Both the position numbers and the translations under genes were made by a program. The notes under the pieces were generated by a model. The model was not told where the DNA came from. It was given only the letters and a program-made list of their open reading frames with translations, and ran no database searches. Shown here one piece after another: positions 1 to 7,744 of a DNA stretch of 64,000 nt; the stretch's first letter is position 1, and each line of letters opens with the position of its first letter. Origin of the DNA: Pseudohongiella spirulinae (GTDB lineage Bacteria; Pseudomonadota; Gammaproteobacteria; Pseudomonadales; Pseudohongiellaceae); contig NZ_CP013189.1 in the NCBI RefSeq assembly GCF_001444425.1, positions 930,001-994,000 on the forward strand. Reading direction: 5' to 3'.

Positions 1-72
1 TGTAAACGTCATCGCCAGGGCTGAAACACCCAATGACAGTGCCATTGCGCCTAACCAGTTACTTCTTTTCAT
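1..72 (-). CDS. Partial exported protein, N-terminus only
   Basis: Only the first 24 codons of this gene lie in the window; the rest runs off the left edge. An ATG is preceded at a good distance by a GGAG ribosome-binding site. The translation starts MKRSNWLGAMALSLGVSALA, with a basic start, a hydrophobic core and small residues at a likely cleavage site, so the product is probably exported. It is divergent from copC. No function can be given from this fragment; a role in copper handling would rest on position alone. Confidence 0.6.
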   Translation of the reverse strand, partial: MKRSNWLGAMALSLGVSALAMTFT

Positions 73-268
73 AACAGATCTCCGTGCTGGATTTAAGGGA
101 AACTATTGTAACGGACTACGTGGTTTGTTTCAGCATGGATTAACGGGGGTATTGGGCGTCTTGGCTCGCTTGTTGAGTGAGCTGCGACAAAATACCGCAG
201 TTTGGCATGTCGCAAGTTGTTCTCATTAAGGTAGAATCTGTCGCAATAACCTTTCGGAGGACTCGCAA

Positions 269-682
269 ATGATCAAACCAGAAACAATTAAAATTATGCT
301 GTGCGCTCTGCTGGTGGCGCTGTTCAGCGCGCAGGCAGTTGCTCATAGCTCGCTGACCGCATCATTGCCGGGCAATGGTGCCGAGGTCGTCAGCCCGCAG
401 CAACTGGCGCTGACCTTTAACGAACCGGTCAGATTGCTGCGTCTGTCTCTGGTTCATGGCGAAAACCACCAGATCGATTTTGGGTTCCAGGCAGTTACAG
501 CGGCTCAGGCAGAGTTCGTGTTTGATCTCCCCGAGCTCATGGTCGGTGCACACACGGTCACCTGGACCGTCATTGGCTCTGACGGCCATACGGTTAGCAA
601 CAGCTTTGGATTCTCAGTCAACCCTCAGGCTGGCGAGGCTCACATGCAACACCATTCACACGACGAGCACCACCATCACTGA
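269..682 (+). CDS. copC: CopC-type periplasmic copper-binding protein
   Basis: 137 aa. Residues 1-25 form a signal peptide ending AVA, so the mature protein starts at His26. CopC proteins bind Cu(II) through this N-terminal His plus an Asp and a His near the C-terminus; here D105 and H107 in a SDGH motif fit. The Met-rich Cu(I) site of classical plasmid CopC is not evident. The C-terminus ends in a His-rich tail (nine His in about the last 13 residues), an extra potential metal site. The ATG has a strong GGAGG site 8 nt upstream. copD starts 11 nt after the stop, so the pair is almost certainly co-transcribed and delivers or sequesters periplasmic copper. Confidence 0.9.
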   Translation: MIKPETIKIMLCALLVALFSAQAVAHSSLTASLPGNGAEVVSPQQLALTFNEPVRLLRLSLVHGENHQIDFGFQAVTAAQAEFVFDLPELMVGAHTVTWTVIGSDGHTVSNSFGFSVNPQAGEAHMQHHSHDEHHHH

Positions 683-693
683 GTCTTGATGAC

Positions 694-1599
694 ATGACTG
701 CCTGGGATTGGCTCAGTACTGTCAGCAAAGGACTGATGTATCTGGCAATGCTGACCACGGTCGGCGGATTGTTTGTTGCTTTTTATTACCCACAACTCTG
801 GTTGTGGCGGCGGTATCTCATTCCAGCATCGCTTGTCGGTCTGGTATCGGTTTGCCTGTATTTTCTGGTGCAGATCGGCCAGGTAAATCAGGGTGGCCTG
901 GCGGGTATGCTCGATCTGCAGATGGGGCAGATTCTGGCTACTACTGTGCTGGGCGACGGGATGCGCTGGCGAATCAGTGGGTTCATGCTGATTTTACTGT
1001 CAGGTCTGGCGATGCTGCTGGCCGACTCATCGACACGCTTTGCACGGCTGGCAACCCCCGGATTTGTGCTTGGAATCGCGGGTGTGCTGGCGCTGGCGAT
1101 GTCATTGGCCGTGCTGGGGCACGTCAATACACTTGATCTGACTGCTCGACTGGCTGTCATGCTGCATTTTATGGCGGTATCACTGTGGGCAGGCGCGCTA
1201 CTTCCGTTGCTGGTGGCCTGTCGGTCCTTTGATGCCAACTCGTCGTTGCAGACGCAATCTCTTCACAGGACGTTGTTACAGTTCAGCCACGCAGGCTGGT
1301 TTTTCCTGTCACTGATGCTGTTGTCAGGCATCGTCATGATGGTCTATCTGCTTGATGAGCTCAGTGAGTTATCAGGTAGCCAGTATGGTCGCTTGCTGAT
1401 GCTCAAGATCGGGCTGGTACTGGTGATGATGCTGGCGGGTGCCTTCAACAAGTTTTTACTGTTATCACGCTGGCAATCGAGCGGGCCGGGGGAGGTTACG
1501 CGGAAGTTACAAGGAGTCATCACGGCAGAGATCGGTTTGGTACTGCTGGTTGTTGCCGTCACCAGCGTTATGACAACCCTTATTGGCCCTGGCCGCTAG
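694..1599 (+). CDS. copD: CopD-family inner-membrane copper protein
   Basis: 301 aa polytopic membrane protein with about eight hydrophobic segments and the layout of the CopD domain, immediately downstream of copC. CopD works with CopC in moving copper across the inner membrane; the direction and purpose (cuproenzyme supply or resistance) vary among bacteria. Conserved-looking membrane histidines occur, for example in the segment around residues 145-165 (GHVNTLD and MLHFMAVSLW). The start codon lies in an ATGACATG context without a strong ribosome-binding site, consistent with translation following copC. No copper sensor gene is visible nearby. Confidence 0.85.
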   Translation: MTAWDWLSTVSKGLMYLAMLTTVGGLFVAFYYPQLWLWRRYLIPASLVGLVSVCLYFLVQIGQVNQGGLAGMLDLQMGQILATTVLGDGMRWRISGFMLILLSGLAMLLADSSTRFARLATPGFVLGIAGVLALAMSLAVLGHVNTLDLTARLAVMLHFMAVSLWAGALLPLLVACRSFDANSSLQTQSLHRTLLQFSHAGWFFLSLMLLSGIVMMVYLLDELSELSGSQYGRLLMLKIGLVLVMMLAGAFNKFLLLSRWQSSGPGEVTRKLQGVITAEIGLVLLVVAVTSVMTTLIGPGR

Positions 1600-1632
1600 A
1601 ACAAATTATGCCTTGATTCAAGGTAAATATTT

Positions 1633-1683
1633 TTGTCATCAAAGTGCAAAGAAATTGTAATATTTGATGGCATTGTCTAGACT
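1633..1683 (+). promoter_or_regulatory. Candidate promoter with Pho-box-like repeats before the Na/Pi cotransporter
   Basis: TTGTAA at 1655-1660 and TAGACT at 1678-1683 are separated by 17 nt, a plausible sigma70 promoter. The 11-nt units TTGTCATCAAA (1633-1643) and TTGTAATATTT (1655-1665), with a weaker unit between them, loosely resemble PhoB-box repeats (CTGTCAT-like plus an A/T-rich spacer). A start from this -10 would fall within a few bases of the ATG at 1693. The motif match is partial and by eye. Confidence 0.35.
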
Positions 1684-1692
1684 TCGCCCCAA

Positions 1693-3357
1693 ATGAATTA
1701 CTTCGAAATTTCTTACACCGCTCTGGGTGGCCTGGCGATTTTCTTCCTGGGCCTGAAATACCTGTCTGAGTCCTTACAATCCAGCGGTCAGGAAGCCATC
1801 AGGCGTATCCTGGCATCATTGACGCGCAATCGGGTCATGGCAGTTCTGGCCGGGGTAGGGATTACCGTATTTGTGCAGTCCAGTTCTATCTCGACTGTTA
1901 TGACCGTCAGTCTGGTCAACGCCGGCTTGATGGAGCTCAAGCAGGCAATCGGAGTCATTCTGGGCGCCAATATCGGCACTACTGTCACCGGTTGGATCAT
2001 ATCCATCAAAGTAGGTAAGTATGGTCTGCTGCTGATAGCACTGGGCATGTATCCGATGTTTGCGGCCGAGCGCCAGTGGTTGGCTACACTGGGTAAGACG
2101 TCAGTGGCCCTGGGCATGGTATTCACCGGTCTGGAATTTATGAGCGGGGCCTTTGTGCCGCTGCGTTCCGACGAAACATTCATTTCTTACCTGTATTTGT
2201 TTGATGCTGACTCCCTGATCAGCCTGCTGGCATGTGTGGTGCTGGCCTGTCTGCTGACTGTCATTGTGCAAAGCAGTTCCGCCATGCTGGGCATTACTAT
2301 CACTCTGGCTACAACCGGTGTCATTGACTTCAATACCGCCGTCGCTCTGATCATCGGTGAAAATATCGGCACAACCATTACCGCTCAATTGGCCGCCATC
2401 GGTGCCAATACCTCGGCAATCCGCGCGGCCCGGGCACACGCCATATTTAATATTCTTGGTGCCATGGTGCTGATTGCGGTTTTCCCCTGGTACGTCAATC
2501 TGGTTGATCTGATGGTCGCCGGTGAAGCTGATCTGCTGGACGCCGATGGTATGCGTCCGAATATTGGTTTTCACATCGCTGTGGCGCACACCATGTTTAA
2601 CGTGATCAATGTGTTGATCTGGATTCCATTTATCGGCTTTTTGACCAGGACAGTGATCTGGCTGGTACCGCAGCGCAGCGAAAAAGAAAAGCACAAACTG
2701 AGATACCTGGGCAGCCGTACCACCATGGCGCCGGAGGTGGCCCTGCAGCAGGCTGATCTGGAAATGGATAATATGGTCGAGATCACCCGTGAAATGTTCA
2801 CCACCACGCGTGAATATGTGCTGGGCAACGGCCACGACAAGAAATTATTTGAACGCATCAATCACCTTGAAGATATTACAGACAATATCGAAGAGGAAAT
2901 GATCAAGTTCATCACCATTGTACTGACCGGCTCAGTCAGTCAGGATCAATCCACACGTTCCTACGGTTTGATGCGAATGGCGGATGAGATTGAAAGTATT
3001 GCTGACTCTTTGCAGGCCTTCAGTATTTACCGAAGCCGTTTGTTCAAGCGCAATGAAGACATTGGCGAAGAAGCCTGGCAGGACATCATGGTGTTCTTTA
3101 ATGAAGTTGAAGCCTACTTTAATCGCCTGATGTGTGCCCGCCAGAATGACATGGACGCCAGTGATATCAAGTCCATGATCAAAGAGTCAAAACAGATCAA
3201 GAAACTGGGTAAAGAAATGCGCGACCGTCACCTTGATCGCCTGCGTGCCGGTCAATATCCGGCGGTGACAGCGCAAACGTTCAGTGACATGTTTATGTCC
3301 CTGCAACATATCAAGAATCATTCGGTGAATTATGTTGAGGCTTATGCGGGATTGTAA
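1693..3357 (+). CDS. Na+/phosphate cotransporter with PhoU-like C-terminus
   Basis: 554 aa. Two Na/Pi-cotransporter repeats are clear. Each has a QSSS signature (residues 62-65 and 193-196) followed by a G(A/E)NIGTT motif (residues 91-97 in the first repeat). Residues from about 340 to the end are soluble, helical and charged, matching the PhoU-like domain found on bacterial NptA/YjbB-type proteins. The family moves phosphate with Na+; YjbB-type members may export excess phosphate. There is no Shine-Dalgarno sequence before the ATG and the candidate promoter is very close, so the mRNA may be nearly leaderless. It converges with an MFS gene 16 nt downstream. Confidence 0.9.
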   Translation: MNYFEISYTALGGLAIFFLGLKYLSESLQSSGQEAIRRILASLTRNRVMAVLAGVGITVFVQSSSISTVMTVSLVNAGLMELKQAIGVILGANIGTTVTGWIISIKVGKYGLLLIALGMYPMFAAERQWLATLGKTSVALGMVFTGLEFMSGAFVPLRSDETFISYLYLFDADSLISLLACVVLACLLTVIVQSSSAMLGITITLATTGVIDFNTAVALIIGENIGTTITAQLAAIGANTSAIRAARAHAIFNILGAMVLIAVFPWYVNLVDLMVAGEADLLDADGMRPNIGFHIAVAHTMFNVINVLIWIPFIGFLTRTVIWLVPQRSEKEKHKLRYLGSRTTMAPEVALQQADLEMDNMVEITREMFTTTREYVLGNGHDKKLFERINHLEDITDNIEEEMIKFITIVLTGSVSQDQSTRSYGLMRMADEIESIADSLQAFSIYRSRLFKRNEDIGEEAWQDIMVFFNEVEAYFNRLMCARQNDMDASDIKSMIKESKQIKKLGKEMRDRHLDRLRAGQYPAVTAQTFSDMFMSLQHIKNHSVNYVEAYAGL

Positions 3358-3364
3358 TCCCGCA
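3345..3364. terminator. Perfect hairpin over the Na/Pi cotransporter stop codon
   Basis: TGCGGGAT (3345-3352) and ATCCCGCA (3357-3364) form an 8-bp perfect stem with loop TGTA. The stop codon TAA sits at the loop/stem edge. It lies between convergent genes but has no T-tract on either side, so it is at best an atypical terminator or an mRNA 3'-end stabiliser. Confidence 0.35.
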
Positions 3365-3373
3365 TCAGCATCC

Positions 3374-4558
3374 TCAGGCGGATCGTGCCAGATAAAAACA
3401 GCCCATTGAAATCAGAGCTGCCGCCAACATCAACAACAACATCGGATAGACTGTGCCATTAAACAGCAGCGCCACCAACTGCGCAGCCACGGCTGAAAAC
3501 CCCATCTGTAAAAATCCTGTCAGCCCTGACGCACTGCCGGCCATGTCCGGAAATTCATTAATGGCAGCCGCCTGAGCGTTGGGCAGGGAAATACCATTGC
3601 CAAACGTTGTCAGAGCCACCGGCATAAACAGTGCCAGAGGGTGGTGAACGCCGGACAGGTGCAGTAACAGCGCAATGCTGATGCCACTGATGCTCAGCCA
3701 GGCTCCTCTGGAAATCAGAGTATTGACTCCTGCGCTTTTTGAATACCAACGTGTGACGTAGTTGCCTGCCATAAAGGCCGCGGGCACCATAATGAAATAG
3801 TATCCGTATTCGTTGGGCGGTCGCTTGAGCACCGAGACCATGATCTCCGGTGCCGCTGAAATAAAGCTGAAGAACATGACCGAGACAAATGCGACATTAA
3901 GTGCATAAGCGGCAAAAACCCGAGAGCGCATTAAAGTGACAAAGCCGCCCAGCATACTGAGTACGCCCGAAAACGGCGTCTGCTTTTGCAGGGTTTCAGG
4001 CAGTGAACGGCTCATGGCCAGCAGCAAGAATAAACTGATCGCAGCAACCAGATAGAAAATGCTGTGCCAATCAAAGCGAATCATCAGCTCACCACCCGCC
4101 AGGGGTGCCAACATGGGCATGATAACCATCACCATCACCAATGTGGCGATGACGCCGGCCGCCTGATCTGCCGGGTAGACATCACGGACAATTGCACGTG
4201 CCAGCACCAGTCCGACAGCACCTCCGGCCGCCTGGACGATGCGGCCAAAAATCAGCCACTCGATGGAAGCTGCCATCATGCACAATGCAGAACCGAATAC
4301 TGTAATGGCAATGCCGAGCAACATGATCGGTCGCCGGCCATAGCGGTCTGACAGCGGTCCATAAATCAGTGTGGCGACGGCAATTGAAAACATCGACAGG
4401 CTCAGCGTCAATTGCGCGGTGCCGGTGGAAATGTCAAAAGTTTCTCTGACAATGGGTATGGCTGGCAGCATAATTTGCATGGCAACAGGCCCCAATGCTG
4501 AGGCGGCGGCCAACAGAACAATCATGCCGCGTGAAAACTCTCGCGGTGATTCAGGCAT
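3374..4558 (-). CDS. MFS drug-efflux transporter, Bcr/CflA type
   Basis: 394 aa, 12 predicted membrane segments. The motif GPLSDRYGRRPIMLLG between the second and third segments is the MFS motif A. The start ALGPVAMQIMLPAIP and the motif GRIVQAAGGAVGLVLARAIV are typical of Bcr/CflA drug:H+ antiporters. Substrate cannot be read from sequence; the family exports bicyclomycin, chloramphenicol, sulfonamides or small peptides. It lies 21 nt downstream of the TPR gene on the same strand and may be the last gene of that transcript, although its function looks unrelated. Confidence 0.85.
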   Translation of the reverse strand: MPESPREFSRGMIVLLAAASALGPVAMQIMLPAIPIVRETFDISTGTAQLTLSLSMFSIAVATLIYGPLSDRYGRRPIMLLGIAITVFGSALCMMAASIEWLIFGRIVQAAGGAVGLVLARAIVRDVYPADQAAGVIATLVMVMVIMPMLAPLAGGELMIRFDWHSIFYLVAAISLFLLLAMSRSLPETLQKQTPFSGVLSMLGGFVTLMRSRVFAAYALNVAFVSVMFFSFISAAPEIMVSVLKRPPNEYGYYFIMVPAAFMAGNYVTRWYSKSAGVNTLISRGAWLSISGISIALLLHLSGVHHPLALFMPVALTTFGNGISLPNAQAAAINEFPDMAGSASGLTGFLQMGFSAVAAQLVALLFNGTVYPMLLLMLAAALISMGCFYLARSA

Positions 4559-4579
4559 GGCTGTGGGATCCGTGATTAG

Positions 4580-6670
4580 TCAGGGCTGCAACACGCGCTC
4601 TCGTTGTTCTTGTTGGCTGCTGTTACTCTGAGAACTGATGATTACGCTGGTGCCCAGCAGGCCCAGACGTTGAGTGCGGCTGATATTATACGGCAGACGG
4701 AAGGTGTGATGTTGAAATTGATTGGCAAGCAATTGTGCATCGCTGTCGCCAGGGTCATTTATATTGTCTTCTGTCACCTCTTCGGTCAGCTCAATACAGG
4801 ACAGCGCATCACCCTGCTGGTCGCGCAGGCAAAGCACATCGCTTACCGATTGAGGCAGCGCCAAAGGCAGTCCCTGAACATGACTGGCGAAACGGGGCGA
4901 GCGGCGCAGATAGGATTGCAATTCCTGCGAAAAGTCAGTGTTGTTCGCTGTAAATCTGACTGGCAAAGCGATTCCCAGGCGTCGAAACAGGCTGGGATCA
5001 CGGCGCAGCGCATACGTATAATAGGGTAGCGCCTGATCATATTGACGCTCTGACCATAATGCCTGCGCCAGGCGCGCACTGACTCTTGCCCTCAGCATGA
5101 CCTCCTGTGAGGGCAGATCACGCAAGGCCATCTCGGCCATCTGGCGGGTTTCGCCGTGTTTTCCCTGTTGCGCAGCAATTTCTGTACGATAGCTGTATAG
5201 GTAACCGTTATTCAGTGCGAAGGCGCCTTGTGCTGCGGTATTTTCGAGCAGTTTCTGCATCACGCCGGGTCCAATCAGGCGGATGATTTCCGGTTCTATC
5301 CATTCAGGAATGTGAACATCCAGCGGCGCGTATGGGCGCATGCGATTGATCAGGGTTTCTTCGTCAGCAAACAGAGAGGCCGCATGTCGCCCGGCTCGCC
5401 AGGCCCGAAAGCGGGCGGCCTGTGCTTCAATCCATAATCGCCAGTTGCTCAGCAAGGGCCGAGTGGCCATGGTTTCGCGCAGCCTTTCGTAACGCATGTG
5501 ATGGGCGATGCTGTTGACCAGTGCCGAATAGGAGTCTTTCTGTGCTTCATCAGCGGTGTAGGAACCGGTGCGGTCTGGTTGATTCAGGGCGGCTTGGGTA
5601 AGTCTTGCTGCATCGTCAGGATAACCAGCCAGATTGAGAAAGACAGCGCTAACCATAAAGTGGTCGGCCCTGTTCATGACACCGACCAGCGGCGACTGAT
5701 TGTCGCGCCACACCATCATGCGATCCAGCGCCTGCCTGGCCTCATCAAAGCGACCCTGGTTCATGTACAGGTATAACTTGTAAACCCAGGGGTTGCCTAC
5801 GCTGTCGGGATCCAGTTGTGCAGAGGCACGGTCCAGATAGTTTTCGGCTTCGTCAAAGCGCAACAGATTCAGCGAAACCTCGGCTGAATTGAGCAAGTGC
5901 ACGGTATCGAGATCTTCAAAGCCCTGTGCGGCAGCCAGACTCTGATCTTCATTCATGGCGTTTTCGCAGGCCTGAAGAGATTCGTTAGGGCGCAGATCGG
6001 CCAGTTCTACCGCGCATAAAGTGTTCCAAGCCCGGCTGCGATCGCGAGGATTATCACTGCTGTTGAGGACCCGCTCAGCGCTGGCTCTGGCTTCGTCATA
6101 ACGTTTCATTTTGATCAGCGGCCAGCCGCGGAAGGACTCGGTGTCCTGTCCGTAGATGTCACTGATCTTGTCCAGGTACTCCAGCGATTTTTCCTGATTA
6201 CCGATCAATTGGTGGGCATAGGACAGCTGGCTGAGGGTCAGGTAATGCCATTCCAGGTTGCCTGATTCCAGTGCTCTGCCCAGCGACGTATAGTTGGTTA
6301 ATGCTTCAGCTTGATTCAGATGAAAAAGCGCTCTGGGCAGATTACCTTCTACCCGAAACAGGACCTCGGCAAGAGCGTATTGTGCGGCGGGGGAGTCAGG
6401 CTGCTCACTGATCCATTGCTGTGCCAGCTCTCTGGCGCGTACATTCTGACCCAGTGCCAGAGCGTCACAAACCGCCAGCGCCCGGGGTTCACTGATTCCA
6501 CTGAGGCCGAAGCACAGGCGCTGGGCTCGAGAAAATTGCGTGCTGTCCAGTTCACTGCTGTCCTGGGCGTGAATCAGGACAGAGCAGCAAACACCCAGCA
6601 GACACAGCAGCTTGCATGCGCTACTGATTAATGACTTTGATTGCGTGTGACCTGGCCGGGGTGATTGCAT
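4580..6670 (-). CDS. Exported TPR-repeat protein of the MoxR/DUF58 locus
   Basis: 696 aa. A hydrophobic stretch at about residues 17-36 ending in HAQ suggests an N-terminal signal peptide. Most of the rest is helical with TPR-like units, for example around residues 95-175 (PAAQYALAEVLFR), 185-260, 285-330 and 500-560 (LPYYTYALRRDPSLFRRLG). TPR proteins are scaffolds for protein interaction and are commonly linked to MoxR-DUF58-transglutaminase loci. It starts 9 nt after the moxR stop, so co-expression is very likely. No catalytic motif is seen. Its specific partner is unknown. Confidence 0.7.
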   Translation of the reverse strand: MQSPRPGHTQSKSLISSACKLLCLLGVCCSVLIHAQDSSELDSTQFSRAQRLCFGLSGISEPRALAVCDALALGQNVRARELAQQWISEQPDSPAAQYALAEVLFRVEGNLPRALFHLNQAEALTNYTSLGRALESGNLEWHYLTLSQLSYAHQLIGNQEKSLEYLDKISDIYGQDTESFRGWPLIKMKRYDEARASAERVLNSSDNPRDRSRAWNTLCAVELADLRPNESLQACENAMNEDQSLAAAQGFEDLDTVHLLNSAEVSLNLLRFDEAENYLDRASAQLDPDSVGNPWVYKLYLYMNQGRFDEARQALDRMMVWRDNQSPLVGVMNRADHFMVSAVFLNLAGYPDDAARLTQAALNQPDRTGSYTADEAQKDSYSALVNSIAHHMRYERLRETMATRPLLSNWRLWIEAQAARFRAWRAGRHAASLFADEETLINRMRPYAPLDVHIPEWIEPEIIRLIGPGVMQKLLENTAAQGAFALNNGYLYSYRTEIAAQQGKHGETRQMAEMALRDLPSQEVMLRARVSARLAQALWSERQYDQALPYYTYALRRDPSLFRRLGIALPVRFTANNTDFSQELQSYLRRSPRFASHVQGLPLALPQSVSDVLCLRDQQGDALSCIELTEEVTEDNINDPGDSDAQLLANQFQHHTFRLPYNISRTQRLGLLGTSVIISSQSNSSQQEQRERVLQP

Positions 6671-6678
6671 ACAGAGGC

Positions 6679-7713
6679 TCAGGCGCTGGCTTTTAATGTG
6701 CTGCGTGCCAGTTGTTCGATGGGCTCACGCATACAATCGCGGAGCACCTTGTTGAAATCGGACACGCCCGGAGCCAGCTCGACGCGATGGCCCAGTATGT
6801 GTGGCAACAGGCTCTCCAGGTCATCGGCACTCACATAAGGTCGACCGCGCAAAGAAGCCAGCACCTGCAATGCAGGCAGGCTCAAGACCAGGCTACGTGT
6901 TGAGTTGCCTTGCAAAACACGCTCGTCATGACGCAGATTGCGAGAAATATCGACCAGCGCAGACTTGATGCTGTCAGAGATATAAACATGCTCATCTATT
7001 GCGGCGCGCGCTGCCAAAATTTCATTGCGCCCCACTTTGATCGTGCTGCTACTCTGGTCCCGCCGCTGCTGCCAGGTGTCCAGCACTTGCAGCTCGGCGT
7101 CACGGTCAATATGACGCATGATGATTTTGAACAGAAATCGGTCGAGTTGCGGCGTCGGCAGCGGGTAGGTGCCGACCAGATCAAGCGGGTTCTGGGTAGC
7201 AATCACAAAAAACAACGGGTCCAGCGCGTAGGTCCGGTTGTCGACAGTTACCTGCTTTTCACCCATTGCCTCCAGCATGGCGGATTGCACTTTGGGGGAG
7301 GTGCGATTGATTTCATCGGCCAGCACCACATGCGCAAATATCGGACCATGGCGAAAGTGGAAGGCATTGGTACTGGCATCGAATATAGCGCTGCCTGTCA
7401 CATCGGAAGGCAACAGATCCGGCGTAAACTGAATGCGACGGAACGCGGCGATGGGTGGATTGTCCGAGCCAGCGTGTCTTTCTTGATCATCCACGATGGC
7501 TTCGCCCAGAGCCTTGGCGAGAGTGGTTTTTCCTGAGCCGGGAAAGTCCTCAAGCAGAACGTGGCCATCAGCAATCAGCGCGATCAGAGTCAGTTCAACA
7601 ACCTCATCGCGGCCAATCACTTTGGCCTGTACGGCCTGTTTAAGGCGCTGCAGAACAGCCTGAGCCGTCGTCAGCTGATCGACACTGTGGGTGCCGGAAC
7701 CTTGCGTTTCCAT
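6679..7713 (-). CDS. MoxR-family AAA+ ATPase
   Basis: 344 aa. Walker A GSGKTT at residues 59-64, the MoxR signature FTPDLLPSDVTG at about 96-107, and Walker B LADEINR at 131-137 are all present. The C-terminal lid helices follow. MoxR ATPases act as chaperones that help assemble or metallate specific protein complexes, usually encoded beside DUF58 (vWA-like) proteins. Here the gene lies between the transglutaminase gene upstream (31-nt gap) and the TPR gene downstream (8-nt gap). The starting methionine fits family length. Confidence 0.93.
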   Translation of the reverse strand: METQGSGTHSVDQLTTAQAVLQRLKQAVQAKVIGRDEVVELTLIALIADGHVLLEDFPGSGKTTLAKALGEAIVDDQERHAGSDNPPIAAFRRIQFTPDLLPSDVTGSAIFDASTNAFHFRHGPIFAHVVLADEINRTSPKVQSAMLEAMGEKQVTVDNRTYALDPLFFVIATQNPLDLVGTYPLPTPQLDRFLFKIIMRHIDRDAELQVLDTWQQRRDQSSSTIKVGRNEILAARAAIDEHVYISDSIKSALVDISRNLRHDERVLQGNSTRSLVLSLPALQVLASLRGRPYVSADDLESLLPHILGHRVELAPGVSDFNKVLRDCMREPIEQLARSTLKASA

Positions 7714-7744
7714 TCAATGCCTCACTATGCAATACCGAATAATG

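Noticed and set aside
2101-2835. A 244-codon minus-strand open frame opposite the Na/Pi cotransporter
   Set aside because: Antisense shadow; its His/Gln-rich composition mirrors the opposite strand.
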